Source of the DNA: Bacteroidota bacterium
Lineage (GTDB): Bacteria; Bacteroidota; Bacteroidia; Flavobacteriales_F; PHOS-HE28
DNA length: 64,000 bases
Direction of reading: 5' to 3'
Assembly (NCBI GenBank): GCA_014584605.1
Contig: JACTMO010000075.1
Coordinates: 1 to 64,000, forward strand
The position numbers and the translations under genes were made by a program. How positions within the stretch are numbered: position 1 is the stretch's first letter; each line of letters begins with the position of its first letter. This document shows, one piece after another, positions 49,260 to 58,946 of the stretch. The notes beneath the pieces are model-generated. The model was not told the origin of the DNA. It did no database searches and saw only the letters and a list, made by a program, of their open reading frames with translations.

Positions 49260-50423
49260 ATGCGCGCGATCGGCACCGCGGTGTGCCTGGCTTTGGCCCT
49301 TCAAGGTGCGGCCCAGTTCCAGGAGGTCCAGGTGGCCGTGTTGCACGGCAAGGGCGTTCGCAGCGCCACCGTGATGGGCACGCGCGGCAGCATGGCCATC
49401 CTGGCCGATGGGCGGCAGGTGGGGGAGCTGGCCCCCAACGACGGCCTGCGCCTCACCTGGGAGGACGGCAGGCTGGTGGGCCGGTCCCTTGCGGCCCGCT
49501 ATGCCGCCCGGGAGCGGCTTACGCTGCGCCCCGCGATCGGCGGCGGCATCCGGCTGAGGGCCGTGGTGCCGAAGCTCCCCGAGCGCATCTACAACGGCAT
49601 GCTCGATGTGCGCGCCGTGGACGGCGAGCTGCGCTTCGTGAACGAGGTGCGGCTGGAGGACTATGTCGCCGGCGTGGTGGAGAGCGAGGCCGGTGCGCAG
49701 CAGGCGCCGGAGTACTACAAGCTGCAGGCGGTGAGCTGCAGGACCTACGCCCTGGCCAACGCCCGCAAGCACGCCGCCGAGGGTTTCGAGCTGTGCGACC
49801 AGGTGCACTGCCAGGTGTACAAGGGCCGGGCCCTGCACGCGCCGATCACCGAAGCCGCCCAGGCCACCCGCGGCATGGTGGTGGTGGATGCCTCCATCCG
49901 CCTGATCCATGCCACTTTCCACAGCAACTGCGGTGGCGAGACGCTCAATGCCGAGGACCTGTGGAGCAAGCCCGAACCGTACCTCCAGGCCGTCACCGAC
50001 AGCTTCTGCCTGGCGCAGCCGCATGCCACCTGGTCCATGTCCATCCCCAAGGCCGAATGGCTCGGGTACATGGAGCGCAAGCACCACCTGCGTACCGACG
50101 ACCCGGCCGTACGGGCCGAACTGCTGGCGCACCAGCCCCAATGCCGCGGGCTCTACCTCAATACGCGTCCGCCGCTGGTGCCCCTCAAGCAGCTCCGCGA
50201 GGATTGGAAGCTGCGCAGCACCTATTTCACGGTCCGCACGGTGGGCGACCAGGTCCAGCTGGACGGGCGAGGCTTCGGCCATGGCGTGGGGCTCTGCCAG
50301 GAGGGGGCCATGGAGATGGCCCGGCGGGGGATCCCCTTCACCGACATCCTTCACCACTACTACAGCGATGTCCACCTGATCGACCTGAGCCACCTGGATT
50401 TCTTCCGGGATGAGGGCCGATGA
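49260..50423 (+). CDS. Secreted SpoIID/LytB domain protein
   Basis: 387 residues with a signal peptide (AVCLALALQGAAQ). The SpoIID/LytB region has VRLEDYVAGVVESEAG, YYKLQAVSCRTYALANARKH, ATRGMVVVDA, FHSNCGGETL and the late GRGFGHGVGLCQEGA motif. Related SpoIID is a lytic transglycosylase acting on denuded glycan strands; outside sporulating bacteria these proteins are wall-active but less well characterised. It may share transcripts with lpxB or use its own -7 box. Confidence 0.9.
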   Translation: MRAIGTAVCLALALQGAAQFQEVQVAVLHGKGVRSATVMGTRGSMAILADGRQVGELAPNDGLRLTWEDGRLVGRSLAARYAARERLTLRPAIGGGIRLRAVVPKLPERIYNGMLDVRAVDGELRFVNEVRLEDYVAGVVESEAGAQQAPEYYKLQAVSCRTYALANARKHAAEGFELCDQVHCQVYKGRALHAPITEAAQATRGMVVVDASIRLIHATFHSNCGGETLNAEDLWSKPEPYLQAVTDSFCLAQPHATWSMSIPKAEWLGYMERKHHLRTDDPAVRAELLAHQPQCRGLYLNTRPPLVPLKQLREDWKLRSTYFTVRTVGDQVQLDGRGFGHGVGLCQEGAMEMARRGIPFTDILHHYYSDVHLIDLSHLDFFRDEGR

Positions 50424-50441
50424 ACCGCTCGTCGAACGAAA

Positions 50442-50472
50442 TTGACGTCCTTCGACGAACGGGGTAGTTTTG
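50442..50472 (+). promoter_or_regulatory. Bacteroidota-type promoter (TTG - 20 nt - TAGTTTTG)
   Basis: TTG at 50442-50444 and an exact -7 consensus TAGTTTTG at 50465-50472 with a 20-nt spacer. The ATG is 26 nt further at 50499, preceded by an A-rich leader (caacaaaaaa) without a Shine-Dalgarno. The best conventional promoter in the window. Confidence 0.75.
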
Positions 50473-50498
50473 ACGACAGGATCAACAAAAAATACCAC

Positions 50499-52559
50499 AT
50501 GAGGAAGAACGTTACGCTGCTCGCGACCACGGCCCTTTTATCCTCCTCCCTGCATGCCCAGGTGTCCATCGGGCTGGCGGAGATGCCGGCCGCCGGCGAT
50601 GCGCTGCGCATGACCCAGGCCAACCTGAACCTGTTCATCAACTACGCGCAGACCGGTCCGGGTCATACCTGGGACTTCTCGAACCTGCAGGCGGTGGACG
50701 AGGACACCACCACGTACCAGACGGTGGCCTCCACCAACATCGTGTACGCCCTGGTCTATGCGGACATCTTCTTCAATCCGAACCGGGCGAACCATGCCAC
50801 GGCGGGTGTGGACATCCCCTTCTACCAGCAGCTGCCCATCGCCGATCCTTACACCTTTCTGTACCGCAGCAACACCGAATACCGCAAGATCGGGTTCGGG
50901 GCCGAGCTTGCGGGCATCCCGGTGCCCATCATCTTCAGCCAGCAGGATGTGATCTATGAGCTCCCGCTGAACTACGGGGACGTGAGCACCTCCCAGTCGG
51001 CATGGAATGTGAGCCTGCCCACCCTGGCCTACTACGGCTATCAGCAAACGCGCGGCAACGAGGTGGACGGCTGGGGCAGCATCACCACCCCGGCAGGGAC
51101 CTTCGATGCACTGCGGGTGAAGACCACGCTGGAAGGGCGCGACACGATCAACGTGGACACCCTGGGTATCGGCTTCGCGATCGACCGGCCCGTGGTGCGG
51201 GAGTACAAATGGCTCACACCGGGGCTGCGGGTGCCGGTGCTGCAGGTGAACACCACCCAGGTCTTCGGTTTCGAGGTGGTGACGGCGATCCTCTTCCACG
51301 ACGAGCCGCGCAGCATCACCGTGGAGCAGCCTCTCGCGGCCAGCCTCTGCCCGGGCAGCACGCTGGACATCACCTACAGTGAGACCGGCGTGTACAACAC
51401 CGGCGGCCTCTTCATCGATGCCAACGACTTCATCGTGCAGCTGAGCGACGCCACGGGCGATTTCACCAGTGCGGTGAACATCGGGCAGGTGACGGCAACC
51501 ACGGCGGGCACCATCCCGGTGACCATCCCGGCGAACACCCCCGCCGGCACCGGGTACCGCATCCGCATCGTCTCCACCAGCCCGGCCTTCACCGGGGACG
51601 ACAACGGCTTCGACATCACGATCGACAATGTCGCTCCGGTGGCCTCGGTGATCGCCAATGGCCCCACGGCCTTCTGCCCGGGCGACAGCGTGCTGCTCGA
51701 CGGCAGCTCCGGCGGAGGCCTGGACTACCAGTGGCAGCTGGACGGGACGGACATCCCCGGGGCCACCTCGGCCACGCTGGTGGCCGATGCTTCCGGCAGC
51801 TACAGTGTGACGGTCTCCGGCGTCTGTGGCACGGACAGCTCCGCCCCGGTGGTCGTTACGGTGAACACCCCGCCAGCCTCGCCCGGCATCCTGGCGTCCG
51901 ACACCACGGTGTTCTGCGACGGCGGGTCCGTGCTGCTGGTGGCCGACCCGGTGCCCGGGGCCACCTACATCTGGACCGTGAACGGTATGGTGGTGCCCAA
52001 TGCGGACAGCACGCAGCTCTCGGTGACCGGGACCGGCAGCTACACGGTGGCGGTGACCGATGCACAAGGCTGCACCAGCTCCTCGGCCGATACGATCGAC
52101 GTCACGGTGCATGCGGTACCGGCCGAACCGGTGATCACGCAGGTGGCGGACACCCTCTTCGCATCCGGCACGGGTTCCTTCCAGTGGTATGTGGACGGGT
52201 TGCCCATTCCGGGTGCCACCGGCGGTTGGTACGTGCCCACGGTGAGCGGCGCCTACACCGTCGTGGTGACCGATGGCAACGGATGCAGCAGCACTTCCCA
52301 GGTCTATGCGTACATCTTCACCGGGCTGTCGATGCAACAGCAGGCTACGCTGCGTGCCTGGCCGAACCCCACCACCGGCCAGCTCATGGTGGAAGGCCTC
52401 GCCGGAGCGCGTTACGCCGTGGCGGATGCGAGCGGGCGCCTGCTTCTGGAAGGCCTGGCCACCTTCAGCCCGGCCGTGCTCGACCTGGCAGACCTGGCAC
52501 CCGGCCTGTATGAGCTGCGCACCGGCGACGGGGCGGTGCTGCGGATCGTCAGACAGTAG
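50499..52559 (+). CDS. Secreted Ig-like repeat protein with T9SS type-A sorting domain
   Basis: 686 residues from the ATG at 50499, giving a signal peptide that ends SSSLHAQ. About 260 residues of unknown fold precede two or three Ig-like repeats (PTAFCPGDSVLLDGSSGGG, DTTVFCDGGSVLLVADP, TGTGSYTVAVTDAQGC). The last 75 residues form the type-A sorting domain (LRAWPNPTTGQLMVEG ... LAPGLYELRTGDG). Extracellular; no catalytic motif seen. It has its own promoter and a strong terminator, so it is monocistronic. Confidence 0.88.
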   Translation: MRKNVTLLATTALLSSSLHAQVSIGLAEMPAAGDALRMTQANLNLFINYAQTGPGHTWDFSNLQAVDEDTTTYQTVASTNIVYALVYADIFFNPNRANHATAGVDIPFYQQLPIADPYTFLYRSNTEYRKIGFGAELAGIPVPIIFSQQDVIYELPLNYGDVSTSQSAWNVSLPTLAYYGYQQTRGNEVDGWGSITTPAGTFDALRVKTTLEGRDTINVDTLGIGFAIDRPVVREYKWLTPGLRVPVLQVNTTQVFGFEVVTAILFHDEPRSITVEQPLAASLCPGSTLDITYSETGVYNTGGLFIDANDFIVQLSDATGDFTSAVNIGQVTATTAGTIPVTIPANTPAGTGYRIRIVSTSPAFTGDDNGFDITIDNVAPVASVIANGPTAFCPGDSVLLDGSSGGGLDYQWQLDGTDIPGATSATLVADASGSYSVTVSGVCGTDSSAPVVVTVNTPPASPGILASDTTVFCDGGSVLLVADPVPGATYIWTVNGMVVPNADSTQLSVTGTGSYTVAVTDAQGCTSSSADTIDVTVHAVPAEPVITQVADTLFASGTGSFQWYVDGLPIPGATGGWYVPTVSGAYTVVVTDGNGCSSTSQVYAYIFTGLSMQQQATLRAWPNPTTGQLMVEGLAGARYAVADASGRLLLEGLATFSPAVLDLADLAPGLYELRTGDGAVLRIVRQ

Positions 52560-52569
52560 GGCCTTCTGC

Positions 52570-52612
52570 GAACGCAAGAGCCCCCGACCAGCGGTCGGGG
52601 GCTCTTGCGTTC
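52570..52612 (+). terminator. Strong hairpin, 20-bp perfect stem
   Basis: 52570-52589 pairs perfectly with 52593-52612 around a 3-nt loop (agc), 10 bp after the stop codon. Only a short T-run follows, but stem strength makes termination very likely. Confidence 0.85.
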
Positions 52613-52708
52613 CAACGGGCGTTGCACGATCATCGGTTGATGATCCGTGGCGGGACGGGCCGCTCCTGGCATACGATTTTCTTTGCTTGCGACGTTGGAA
52701 CATCCGGC

Positions 52709-53902
52709 ATGAAGACCCTCCGGTGGTCCCTCCTGTGGACCGTGCCCGCTGTCGTCCCGGCGCTGATGGCGCAACCCGCCGGTTTCGATCCGGTCCTGGC
52801 GCGTGACCTGAGCGCCTTGTGCACCACGCACACCTTCCGCGACCTGTACGGAAGCGATGAGGCCATCATGCCTGCGGGCTATGAACGGCTCCACACCTCC
52901 GCCCCCCGGGGCATGGACAACCTGTTCCAGGTGTTCAGAAAGGGCCCGCTGGGGGTGATCGAGCTGCGCGGCTCCACGGCCGACCCGCTGAGCTGGATGG
53001 AGAACGTGCATGCCGCCATGCTGCCCGCAAGGGGCACCATCCTGCTGGACGGCCGGCCCTTCGACTACCACTTCGCCGACGACACGGCGGCCGCGGTACA
53101 TGCGGGCTACACGCTCGGTGTGGCCTTCGTGGTGGACGAGGTGCTGGAGCAGCTGTTGCTGCTGGACCGGCAGGGCGTGCACGACATCGTGATCACCGGG
53201 CACAGCCAGGGCGGAGCGCTGGCGCAGCTGGTGCGCGCCCATCTGGAGCACCTGCCGGTGGACCAGGTGCCGGTGCGGGCCCGATTCCGCACGTACGCGT
53301 TCGCCAACCCGATGGTGGGCAATGCAGCCTTCGCTCGCGAGTACGACAGGGCCTATTGCAGCTCCGGCACCAGCTTCAGCATCATCAACCCCGAGGACCC
53401 CGTGCCGGGCATGCCGCTGGCCTACCACGACCACCGGATCTTCTCGGCCGCCACGCTCAATGGCATGGCATCGGGTCAGGACGGGTACGATATGCGAAGC
53501 CTCGCGCGCAGTGCACTGTTCCGCATGTTCCGCGGTACGGTGACCGACCTGGCGCAATACGTGTCATCCTCGGTGGAAAAACGCATCGCCAGGCCCGTGG
53601 GCGAGGTGAAGCTGCCACCCTACCGCGAGGAGATGAATTACGTGCCCATGCCCGGCCGGGTGCCGCTGGCCCCCTTCCCGTACCCGTTGATCCTGCGGGA
53701 CAGCACCATCCTGACCAACGATTCGTTGCTGCGGGCCAACCCGCGCGACGAGCAGGGCGTGTTCCTCAACAAGGAACTGTACCGTCGCGCCCCGGGGTTC
53801 TACCAGCACAAGCCCTACAACTACCACGTGGCCATCCTGCGCCGCTGGTTCCCGGAGCGGTATGGCGCCTTGCGCGTCAAGGTGCTCCCGGAGAATCTCT
53901 AA
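52709..53902 (+). CDS. Secreted class 3-type lipase
   Basis: 397 residues with a signal peptide (LLWTVPAVVPALMAQ). The lipase_3 pattern is seen: GVIELRGSTADPLSWMENV, nucleophile Ser166 in VITGHSQGGALAQ and a later Asp in NPEDPVPGMP. These enzymes hydrolyse triacylglycerol or related esters. The His is most likely in the segment around AYHDHRIF. No sorting domain is recognised, so it may stay in the periplasm. Its stop overlaps the convergent next gene's stop by 3 nt. Confidence 0.85.
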   Translation: MKTLRWSLLWTVPAVVPALMAQPAGFDPVLARDLSALCTTHTFRDLYGSDEAIMPAGYERLHTSAPRGMDNLFQVFRKGPLGVIELRGSTADPLSWMENVHAAMLPARGTILLDGRPFDYHFADDTAAAVHAGYTLGVAFVVDEVLEQLLLLDRQGVHDIVITGHSQGGALAQLVRAHLEHLPVDQVPVRARFRTYAFANPMVGNAAFAREYDRAYCSSGTSFSIINPEDPVPGMPLAYHDHRIFSAATLNGMASGQDGYDMRSLARSALFRMFRGTVTDLAQYVSSSVEKRIARPVGEVKLPPYREEMNYVPMPGRVPLAPFPYPLILRDSTILTNDSLLRANPRDEQGVFLNKELYRRAPGFYQHKPYNYHVAILRRWFPERYGALRVKVLPENL

Positions 53903-54627
53903 GATCCGGGGCCCTCGGGCATCACCCGGTACCGCAGGAGCACATCGGTGGTCTGCGCTCCACTGCCTGCGGAGCGCGCCTCACGCAGGGGCATCAACGC
54001 GGTCCAGGTCCGGTCGGCCTCGCCGGGTGTGGCCGCCAGCGGCAGGTCGAACGCCAGCCAGGTATGCTCCTCGATGTGAAAGCTGAGGACCCGCGTGGAG
54101 GATCGGCTGTTCAGCCCGGCCCGCGCGGGGACGACGAGCATGCCGTTCTCCTCGCGGAAGAGCGACCGGTCGATCGTGGCGTACGCATTGTCGTTCGGAC
54201 CCGCATAGAGGCTCAACCGGATCTGATCGGGCTCCTTCGACCGGGCGGTGATGCGCGCCAGCGGCACATGCACCTCCACCTCGAGCACCAGCGCCTGGCC
54301 ATCGACCTTCGGAGGACGCGGAACGGAAAGCCTGCTCAGGCCGGCGATGCTGAAGAGGGCCGCCTGGCCCAGTACGATGGAAAGGCCCGCAGCTTTCCAG
54401 AAGTGCGCCCATTCGGTGGCGTGGACCAGCCTGGTACCGAGCAGCCCCAGGAGGAACCCGCCGATGAAGCCGGCCGGGATGAAGATGAAGGCGATGGCGT
54501 AGCCGCGCTTCCCCTCGAAGTTGCTGACGCCGCTCAGCTCCGTGACCTTGTCGGCGACGGGGATGGTGACGACCGCGGTGATGATGCCGCTGAGCAGGGC
54601 GACCAACAGGGCGATCTTCCAGGACAT
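53899..54627 (-). CDS. Membrane protein with three N-terminal helices, function unknown
   Basis: 242 residues from the ATG at 54627. Helices at about 4-24, 44-65 and 80-98 are followed by a soluble domain of about 130 residues (LEVEVHVPLARITAR, IRLSLYAGPNDNAYATIDRSLF). No family recognised. It is divergent from the next gene across 94 bp, and tail-to-tail with the lipase gene with overlapping stop codons. Confidence 0.75.
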   Translation of the reverse strand: MSWKIALLVALLSGIITAVVTIPVADKVTELSGVSNFEGKRGYAIAFIFIPAGFIGGFLLGLLGTRLVHATEWAHFWKAAGLSIVLGQAALFSIAGLSRLSVPRPPKVDGQALVLEVEVHVPLARITARSKEPDQIRLSLYAGPNDNAYATIDRSLFREENGMLVVPARAGLNSRSSTRVLSFHIEEHTWLAFDLPLAATPGEADRTWTALMPLREARSAGSGAQTTDVLLRYRVMPEGPGS

Positions 54628-54721
54628 GTGGCGGGAGTGTCTCCAAATATGGGGATCTTCGCCTCGCGCCCGTACACCCGCATGTTTCCGCAGGAGGGTA
54701 CGGGCCGTCGTACCAACCGTC

Positions 54722-56107
54722 ATGGGCATGCGCAAGGTCAACATCACACAGGAAGGCCGCTCCGGCGCCGTCACCTACGAGGAGGACCAGGGGCGGATCA
54801 CGGGCTGGTGGGAGTTCGCTGGAGGCGATGCGCTGGCCTTGATCAGCATGGGCAGCGCCAGCGAATGGCGCCACGGGCATCCGTGGGCGGTCGATCACCG
54901 TGCCGGGATCCTCCGCTTCGTGGCCGATGAGGTGATCCGCCAGAAAGCGCCCGGATGTTATGCGGTGATCGAGGAGGAGAGCGGTATGATCACCCTGTAT
55001 CAGGGACCGGCCCCGGCGGGGCGCACAGCCGCATCCGAAACCCCGACCGCAGCGTCCTCCACCGCGCGGAAGGCGGAGGCCGCGACCTTCGTGCGGCGTT
55101 ACACCAGGCTCAAGGCCATGCTCGGGATCGTCGTGCTTGCCGTCGCGCTCGTTGCCGGTGCGGTGTACTGGCTCGGGAAGAAGGTGCTCACCGTGGCCTC
55201 GGCGGGTGGCATGCCCATGGGTGAATGCGTGCGCACCGACACCCACATCGCCTCGCTCATCCAGGCCACCGACCCGCACCTGCCGGAGATCACCGGTCGC
55301 GGTGCCAAGACCACCACGACCGTCAGCCTCCTGCTCATTCCGACCGACGGCTCGGCGCCGCACCAGCTCCTGATCGGCGAAGGGCTCCGTTCGGAGCAGA
55401 TCCGGATGGCCAGGATCCTGGGCAGCGATGGCCGGGTGCTCTGGTTCGATGTGAACGGCCTCGGCGGGGCGGACCTGGAGCGCCATGTGCTGTTGGACCC
55501 GTCGGAGATGCGCGACCCACAAGTGCCCAGGCCGGGATCGCCGTTCCCGCCCGGCCCGGACAGCTATCTGTCCGCAGGCTTCATCCCGGCGGATGGGCAG
55601 TGGATCGGCGTGCATGCCGCGGAAGAGCTGCAAGGGGAGTATGCACCGGGGAAGTTCGTGCGCAAGGTGGTGTCGCAGCAGGGCAGCAGGCAGATGCGGC
55701 GCCTGTACCGGGGCATGCTGGAGACTGCGGTGGACGGCAAATACCACCGCATCACCGCCATGGAGCCTTTGGGCGACGCGGAGTTCTTCAATGCGGCCTT
55801 CCTACGCATGGACGGCAGGTCGGAACCGCTACGGCTCGCCGATCCCGATGGCGTGCTCATGTTGCACACTTCCGAACCGGGCGTGAAAGGCACTGCGATC
55901 GTCGCCCGGATGGACCTGAGCGGAAAGACCCTCTGGTCCGTGAACACCGCGATCGACCGCTTCAACCTGAAGCAGATCCTGCCCGGCCCGGATGCCTTTG
56001 CCTTCGTGGGCAAGCGGCTGCCCGCGCCGGGCAAGGTGAGCGAGCCGCTGGTGGTGCTCGTGGAGAATACGACCGGGAAGACGACCACGCATTCCCTGTG
56101 GCGGTAG
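54722..56107 (+). CDS. Single-pass membrane protein with large exported domain, function unknown
   Basis: 461 residues (a second ATG at 54728 is possible). An N-terminal cytoplasmic region of about 110 residues (VNITQEGRSGAVTYEED, LRFVADEVIRQKAPG) is followed by a helix at about 138-156 (AMLGIVVLAVALVAGAVYWL) and about 300 residues outside. The exported part (IGEGLRSEQIRMARILGSDG) has a sequence feel of a beta-rich propeller-like domain, but I recognise no named family. Divergent from a second unknown membrane protein. Confidence 0.75.
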   Translation: MGMRKVNITQEGRSGAVTYEEDQGRITGWWEFAGGDALALISMGSASEWRHGHPWAVDHRAGILRFVADEVIRQKAPGCYAVIEEESGMITLYQGPAPAGRTAASETPTAASSTARKAEAATFVRRYTRLKAMLGIVVLAVALVAGAVYWLGKKVLTVASAGGMPMGECVRTDTHIASLIQATDPHLPEITGRGAKTTTTVSLLLIPTDGSAPHQLLIGEGLRSEQIRMARILGSDGRVLWFDVNGLGGADLERHVLLDPSEMRDPQVPRPGSPFPPGPDSYLSAGFIPADGQWIGVHAAEELQGEYAPGKFVRKVVSQQGSRQMRRLYRGMLETAVDGKYHRITAMEPLGDAEFFNAAFLRMDGRSEPLRLADPDGVLMLHTSEPGVKGTAIVARMDLSGKTLWSVNTAIDRFNLKQILPGPDAFAFVGKRLPAPGKVSEPLVVLVENTTGKTTTHSLWR

Positions 56108-56130
56108 CGCTTGCACCGCAGGATCGGTGT

Positions 56131-58422
56131 TCACCGCACCTCCACCTCGTCCAGGAAGAGCCACGCGGGGTTCCCCGCGCCGGGCGCGCCTTCCGGGATG
56201 TTGCCGATGGACCTCACCGCGATGCGCACGTAGCGCGCCTTGGCCAGGCCGTCCGCGCTGAAGGCGTTGCGGCCTCCTACATCCTGGCCCTTCGCGCTGC
56301 CGAACGGCGTGAAGGCGGTGCTGTCCGTGCTGGTGCTGAAGTCCACGCCCACGGGCCCATGGATCCAGCTGTGCGGATCGTGCCACGCGCCGATGCCGAT
56401 GTGGCGCACATCCTGTACGCGGCCCAGGTCCACGGTGATGGTGACGCTTTGTTTCCAGCCCAGCCATTCGGTGCTCACGCGCTTGTTGCCTGCCGTGATG
56501 CCGTCCACCAGGGTGAAGGCTCCTCCCTCGCTGTAGCGCTCATTCGGCGGGTCGCTCAACACGATGGGCCGCGCCGTGGCCTGGTTGAAGCGGAACCCGG
56601 ACCTGGACACCGGATAGGTATCCTTCACGCCGTACAGGGCTTCCGGTTCTGCCCAGGCCTGCACGGTGCATGATCCGGAAAGTTCCACCGGGCCGGTGTA
56701 GCGCTGCTTCTGCGGCGCCATAGGGTCCTTGCGGGGATCCCGGGCCAGGGGATCCGTGCCGCCGCCGAGCACCTTGTAGTAGAGCGGGGTGTTGGGCATG
56801 GCGCCTTTCAGTTCCACCAGCAACTGGCCCGGCTTCGCACCTTGTTTCGGCACGATGCGCACCTGGTAAATACTGCGGCTGGCGTTGGCATGCAGGGCGT
56901 CCAAGCGGGGAAACTCCGCCTCCAGGCGGCGGATGAAGTCGGCCTCGTTCCGCTGCTCCTTCGGTGACCACAGTACTTCGGCCAGCGCCAGCATGCGCGG
57001 CATCATCATGTACTCCACGTGGTCCGTGGTGGCGATGTACTCGGTCCACAGGTTGGCCTGCGCGCCGAGGATGTGCTTGGCCTCGTCGGCGGTGAGTTCG
57101 GCGGGAATGGGCTCGTAGCCATACACCTTCTGCAAGGGCGTGTACCCACCGATGGACAGCGGTTCGTTGGCGGGATCGCCTTGGTAGTGGTCGAAGTAGC
57201 AATGGCTGCCGGGGCTCATCACCGCGTCGTGGCCACTGCGCGCCGCAGCAATGCCGCCCTCGGTGCCGCGCCAGCTCATCACGGTGGCGTTGGGCGCGAG
57301 GCCGCCTTCCAGGATCTCGTCCCAGCCGATGATCTTGCGCCCCTTGCTGTTCACAAACTGTTCGATGCGCCGGATGAAGTACGACTGCAGCTCGTGCTCG
57401 TCCTTCAGGCCCTCAGCCTTCATGCGCGCCTGGCATTTCGGACAGGTCTTCCAACGGTCCTTGGGGCATTCATCGCCACCGATGTGGATGTAGGGGCTGG
57501 GGAAGAGCACCATCACCTCGGTGAGCACGTCCTGCAGCATGGCGAACACGCTGTCGTTGCCGGCGCAGAACACGTCGGGGAACACGCCCCAGCCGCGTTC
57601 CACCGCGTAGGGACCGCCGGTACACCCCAGTTGCGGGTAGGCGGCCAGTGCGGCCAGGGCATGGCCGGGCATCTCGATCTCCGGCACCACGTTGATGTGG
57701 TGTTCCGCCGCATAGGCCACCACCTCGCGGATCTCGTCCTGGGTGTAGAAGCCGCCGTAGCGCACGGTGTCGAATTGCTGGTTGGCGTAGGCGCCCACCT
57801 GGCTGCCGCGACGCCAGCCGCCCACGGCGGTGAGCTCGGGCCTGCTCTTGATCTGGATGCGCCAGCCCTGGTCGTCGGTGAGGTGCCAGTGGAAGCTGCT
57901 CATCTTGTAGCGCGCCAGCAGGTCGATGTACTTCTTGACGAAGGCGATGGGGAAGAAGTGGCGGCACACGTCGAGGTGCATGCCGCGCCAGCCGAAGCGC
58001 GGCTGGTCGGTGATGGTGAGGCAGGGCAGGGAGGCCGTGTCACGGCCCTGTTCGAGCAGTTGCACCAAGGTGCGGGTGCCGCGGTACAGGCCCGCCTCGG
58101 TCGTGGCATCGATCGCGATCCCGGCGGTGGAGACCCGCAGGCTGTACCATTCGGGATGCAGTGCGGTGTCCGGTGCGATCAGGGCGAGTGTGATGGGCGT
58201 GGCGCGGAAGCAGTTCAGCCCGGACGCGGGGTGCAAGGGCTCGATCTCCGCGCCCAGCTGTTGCGCGAACGACTGCAGGGCAGGGCCTGCATCCACGGTC
58301 CACGGGCAACGCAGGTCCAGGCGGCCTTCGTTGTAGGTGAGCTGGGCCGGCAGCGGGATCAGGTCCACCTGGGCGGAAGCGGATAGCGAAAGGAATAGGG
58401 CGATGGGCAGGAGGCGATGCAT
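56131..58422 (-). CDS. GH20 beta-N-acetylhexosaminidase
   Basis: 763 residues from the ATG at 58422 with a signal peptide (LPIALFLSLSASAQ). A GH20b N-terminal domain precedes the catalytic barrel with the Asp317-Glu318 pair in HIGGDECPKDRW, and FHWHLTDDQGWRI. The residues after about 520 include a CHB_HEX_C-like segment and a discoidin-like C-terminal domain (GYDVRHIGIGAWHDPHSW region). It releases terminal GlcNAc/GalNAc from chitin, glycans or peptidoglycan fragments. It stands alone and is probably periplasmic or outer-membrane associated. Confidence 0.93.
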   Translation of the reverse strand: MHRLLPIALFLSLSASAQVDLIPLPAQLTYNEGRLDLRCPWTVDAGPALQSFAQQLGAEIEPLHPASGLNCFRATPITLALIAPDTALHPEWYSLRVSTAGIAIDATTEAGLYRGTRTLVQLLEQGRDTASLPCLTITDQPRFGWRGMHLDVCRHFFPIAFVKKYIDLLARYKMSSFHWHLTDDQGWRIQIKSRPELTAVGGWRRGSQVGAYANQQFDTVRYGGFYTQDEIREVVAYAAEHHINVVPEIEMPGHALAALAAYPQLGCTGGPYAVERGWGVFPDVFCAGNDSVFAMLQDVLTEVMVLFPSPYIHIGGDECPKDRWKTCPKCQARMKAEGLKDEHELQSYFIRRIEQFVNSKGRKIIGWDEILEGGLAPNATVMSWRGTEGGIAAARSGHDAVMSPGSHCYFDHYQGDPANEPLSIGGYTPLQKVYGYEPIPAELTADEAKHILGAQANLWTEYIATTDHVEYMMMPRMLALAEVLWSPKEQRNEADFIRRLEAEFPRLDALHANASRSIYQVRIVPKQGAKPGQLLVELKGAMPNTPLYYKVLGGGTDPLARDPRKDPMAPQKQRYTGPVELSGSCTVQAWAEPEALYGVKDTYPVSRSGFRFNQATARPIVLSDPPNERYSEGGAFTLVDGITAGNKRVSTEWLGWKQSVTITVDLGRVQDVRHIGIGAWHDPHSWIHGPVGVDFSTSTDSTAFTPFGSAKGQDVGGRNAFSADGLAKARYVRIAVRSIGNIPEGAPGAGNPAWLFLDEVEVR

Positions 58423-58523
58423 GGCGTAAAGATGCGCACCCCCGTTCACAGGGGCCGCTTCCCACGGAGGTCACGGTTGGCGTGTCCCTGCATGGACGGG
58501 GCCTGTCGCTATCGCCCTTCCTG

Positions 58524-58937
58524 TCAGCGAAGCTTCCGCAAGGCCTCACTTGCGCCAAGGACCGGAATGCTGCTGTGGCGCTTCATGTCCGCATCATGGG
58601 AGATGATCGCATCGAGTGGTCCACAGCCCAAAGCGGATTGGTGCTGGATGGAATCCTCGAGATCGTTCCACCCGCTCATCAATGCGTTGCGGAGTCCCTC
58701 GCGTTCAAGACCGGCCAATTCCATCGTATCCACCATCCGGAGCAGGTACTTGGACAGGATCCTTGGCGGCATGACTTTCCGCAACACGTAGACCGTGTTC
58801 ACAATGGAGATCGGGGAAATGCAGGCAGCGATCTTTCCGGCCTGGATGGCACTTAACAGACGCGTACTGGCCTCATGCTCAGGTCTGGCGGTGTCCAGAA
58901 GGTCGATGAGGATGTTGGTGTCAAGGAATACCCGCAT
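58524..58937 (-). CDS. PIN domain toxin-like ribonuclease
   Basis: 137 residues. The PIN fold is evident: VFLDTNILIDLL with Asp6, ISPISIVNTVYVLRK, and the late acidic segment WNDLEDSIQHQSALGCGPLDAIISHD. Classical VapC toxins are Mg-dependent RNases. The usual Glu after strand 2 is Asn in this subfamily, a known variant. It lies 9 bp after a DUF6364 antitoxin-like gene, which supports a type II toxin-antitoxin pair with antitoxin first. Confidence 0.9.
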   Translation of the reverse strand: MRVFLDTNILIDLLDTARPEHEASTRLLSAIQAGKIAACISPISIVNTVYVLRKVMPPRILSKYLLRMVDTMELAGLEREGLRNALMSGWNDLEDSIQHQSALGCGPLDAIISHDADMKRHSSIPVLGASEALRKLR

Positions 58938-58946
58938 CCCGGAACC

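Noticed and set aside
52630..52705. Promoter before the lipase gene
   Set aside because: tacgattttctttg contains parts of the -7 consensus but not with correct spacing; too weak to call.
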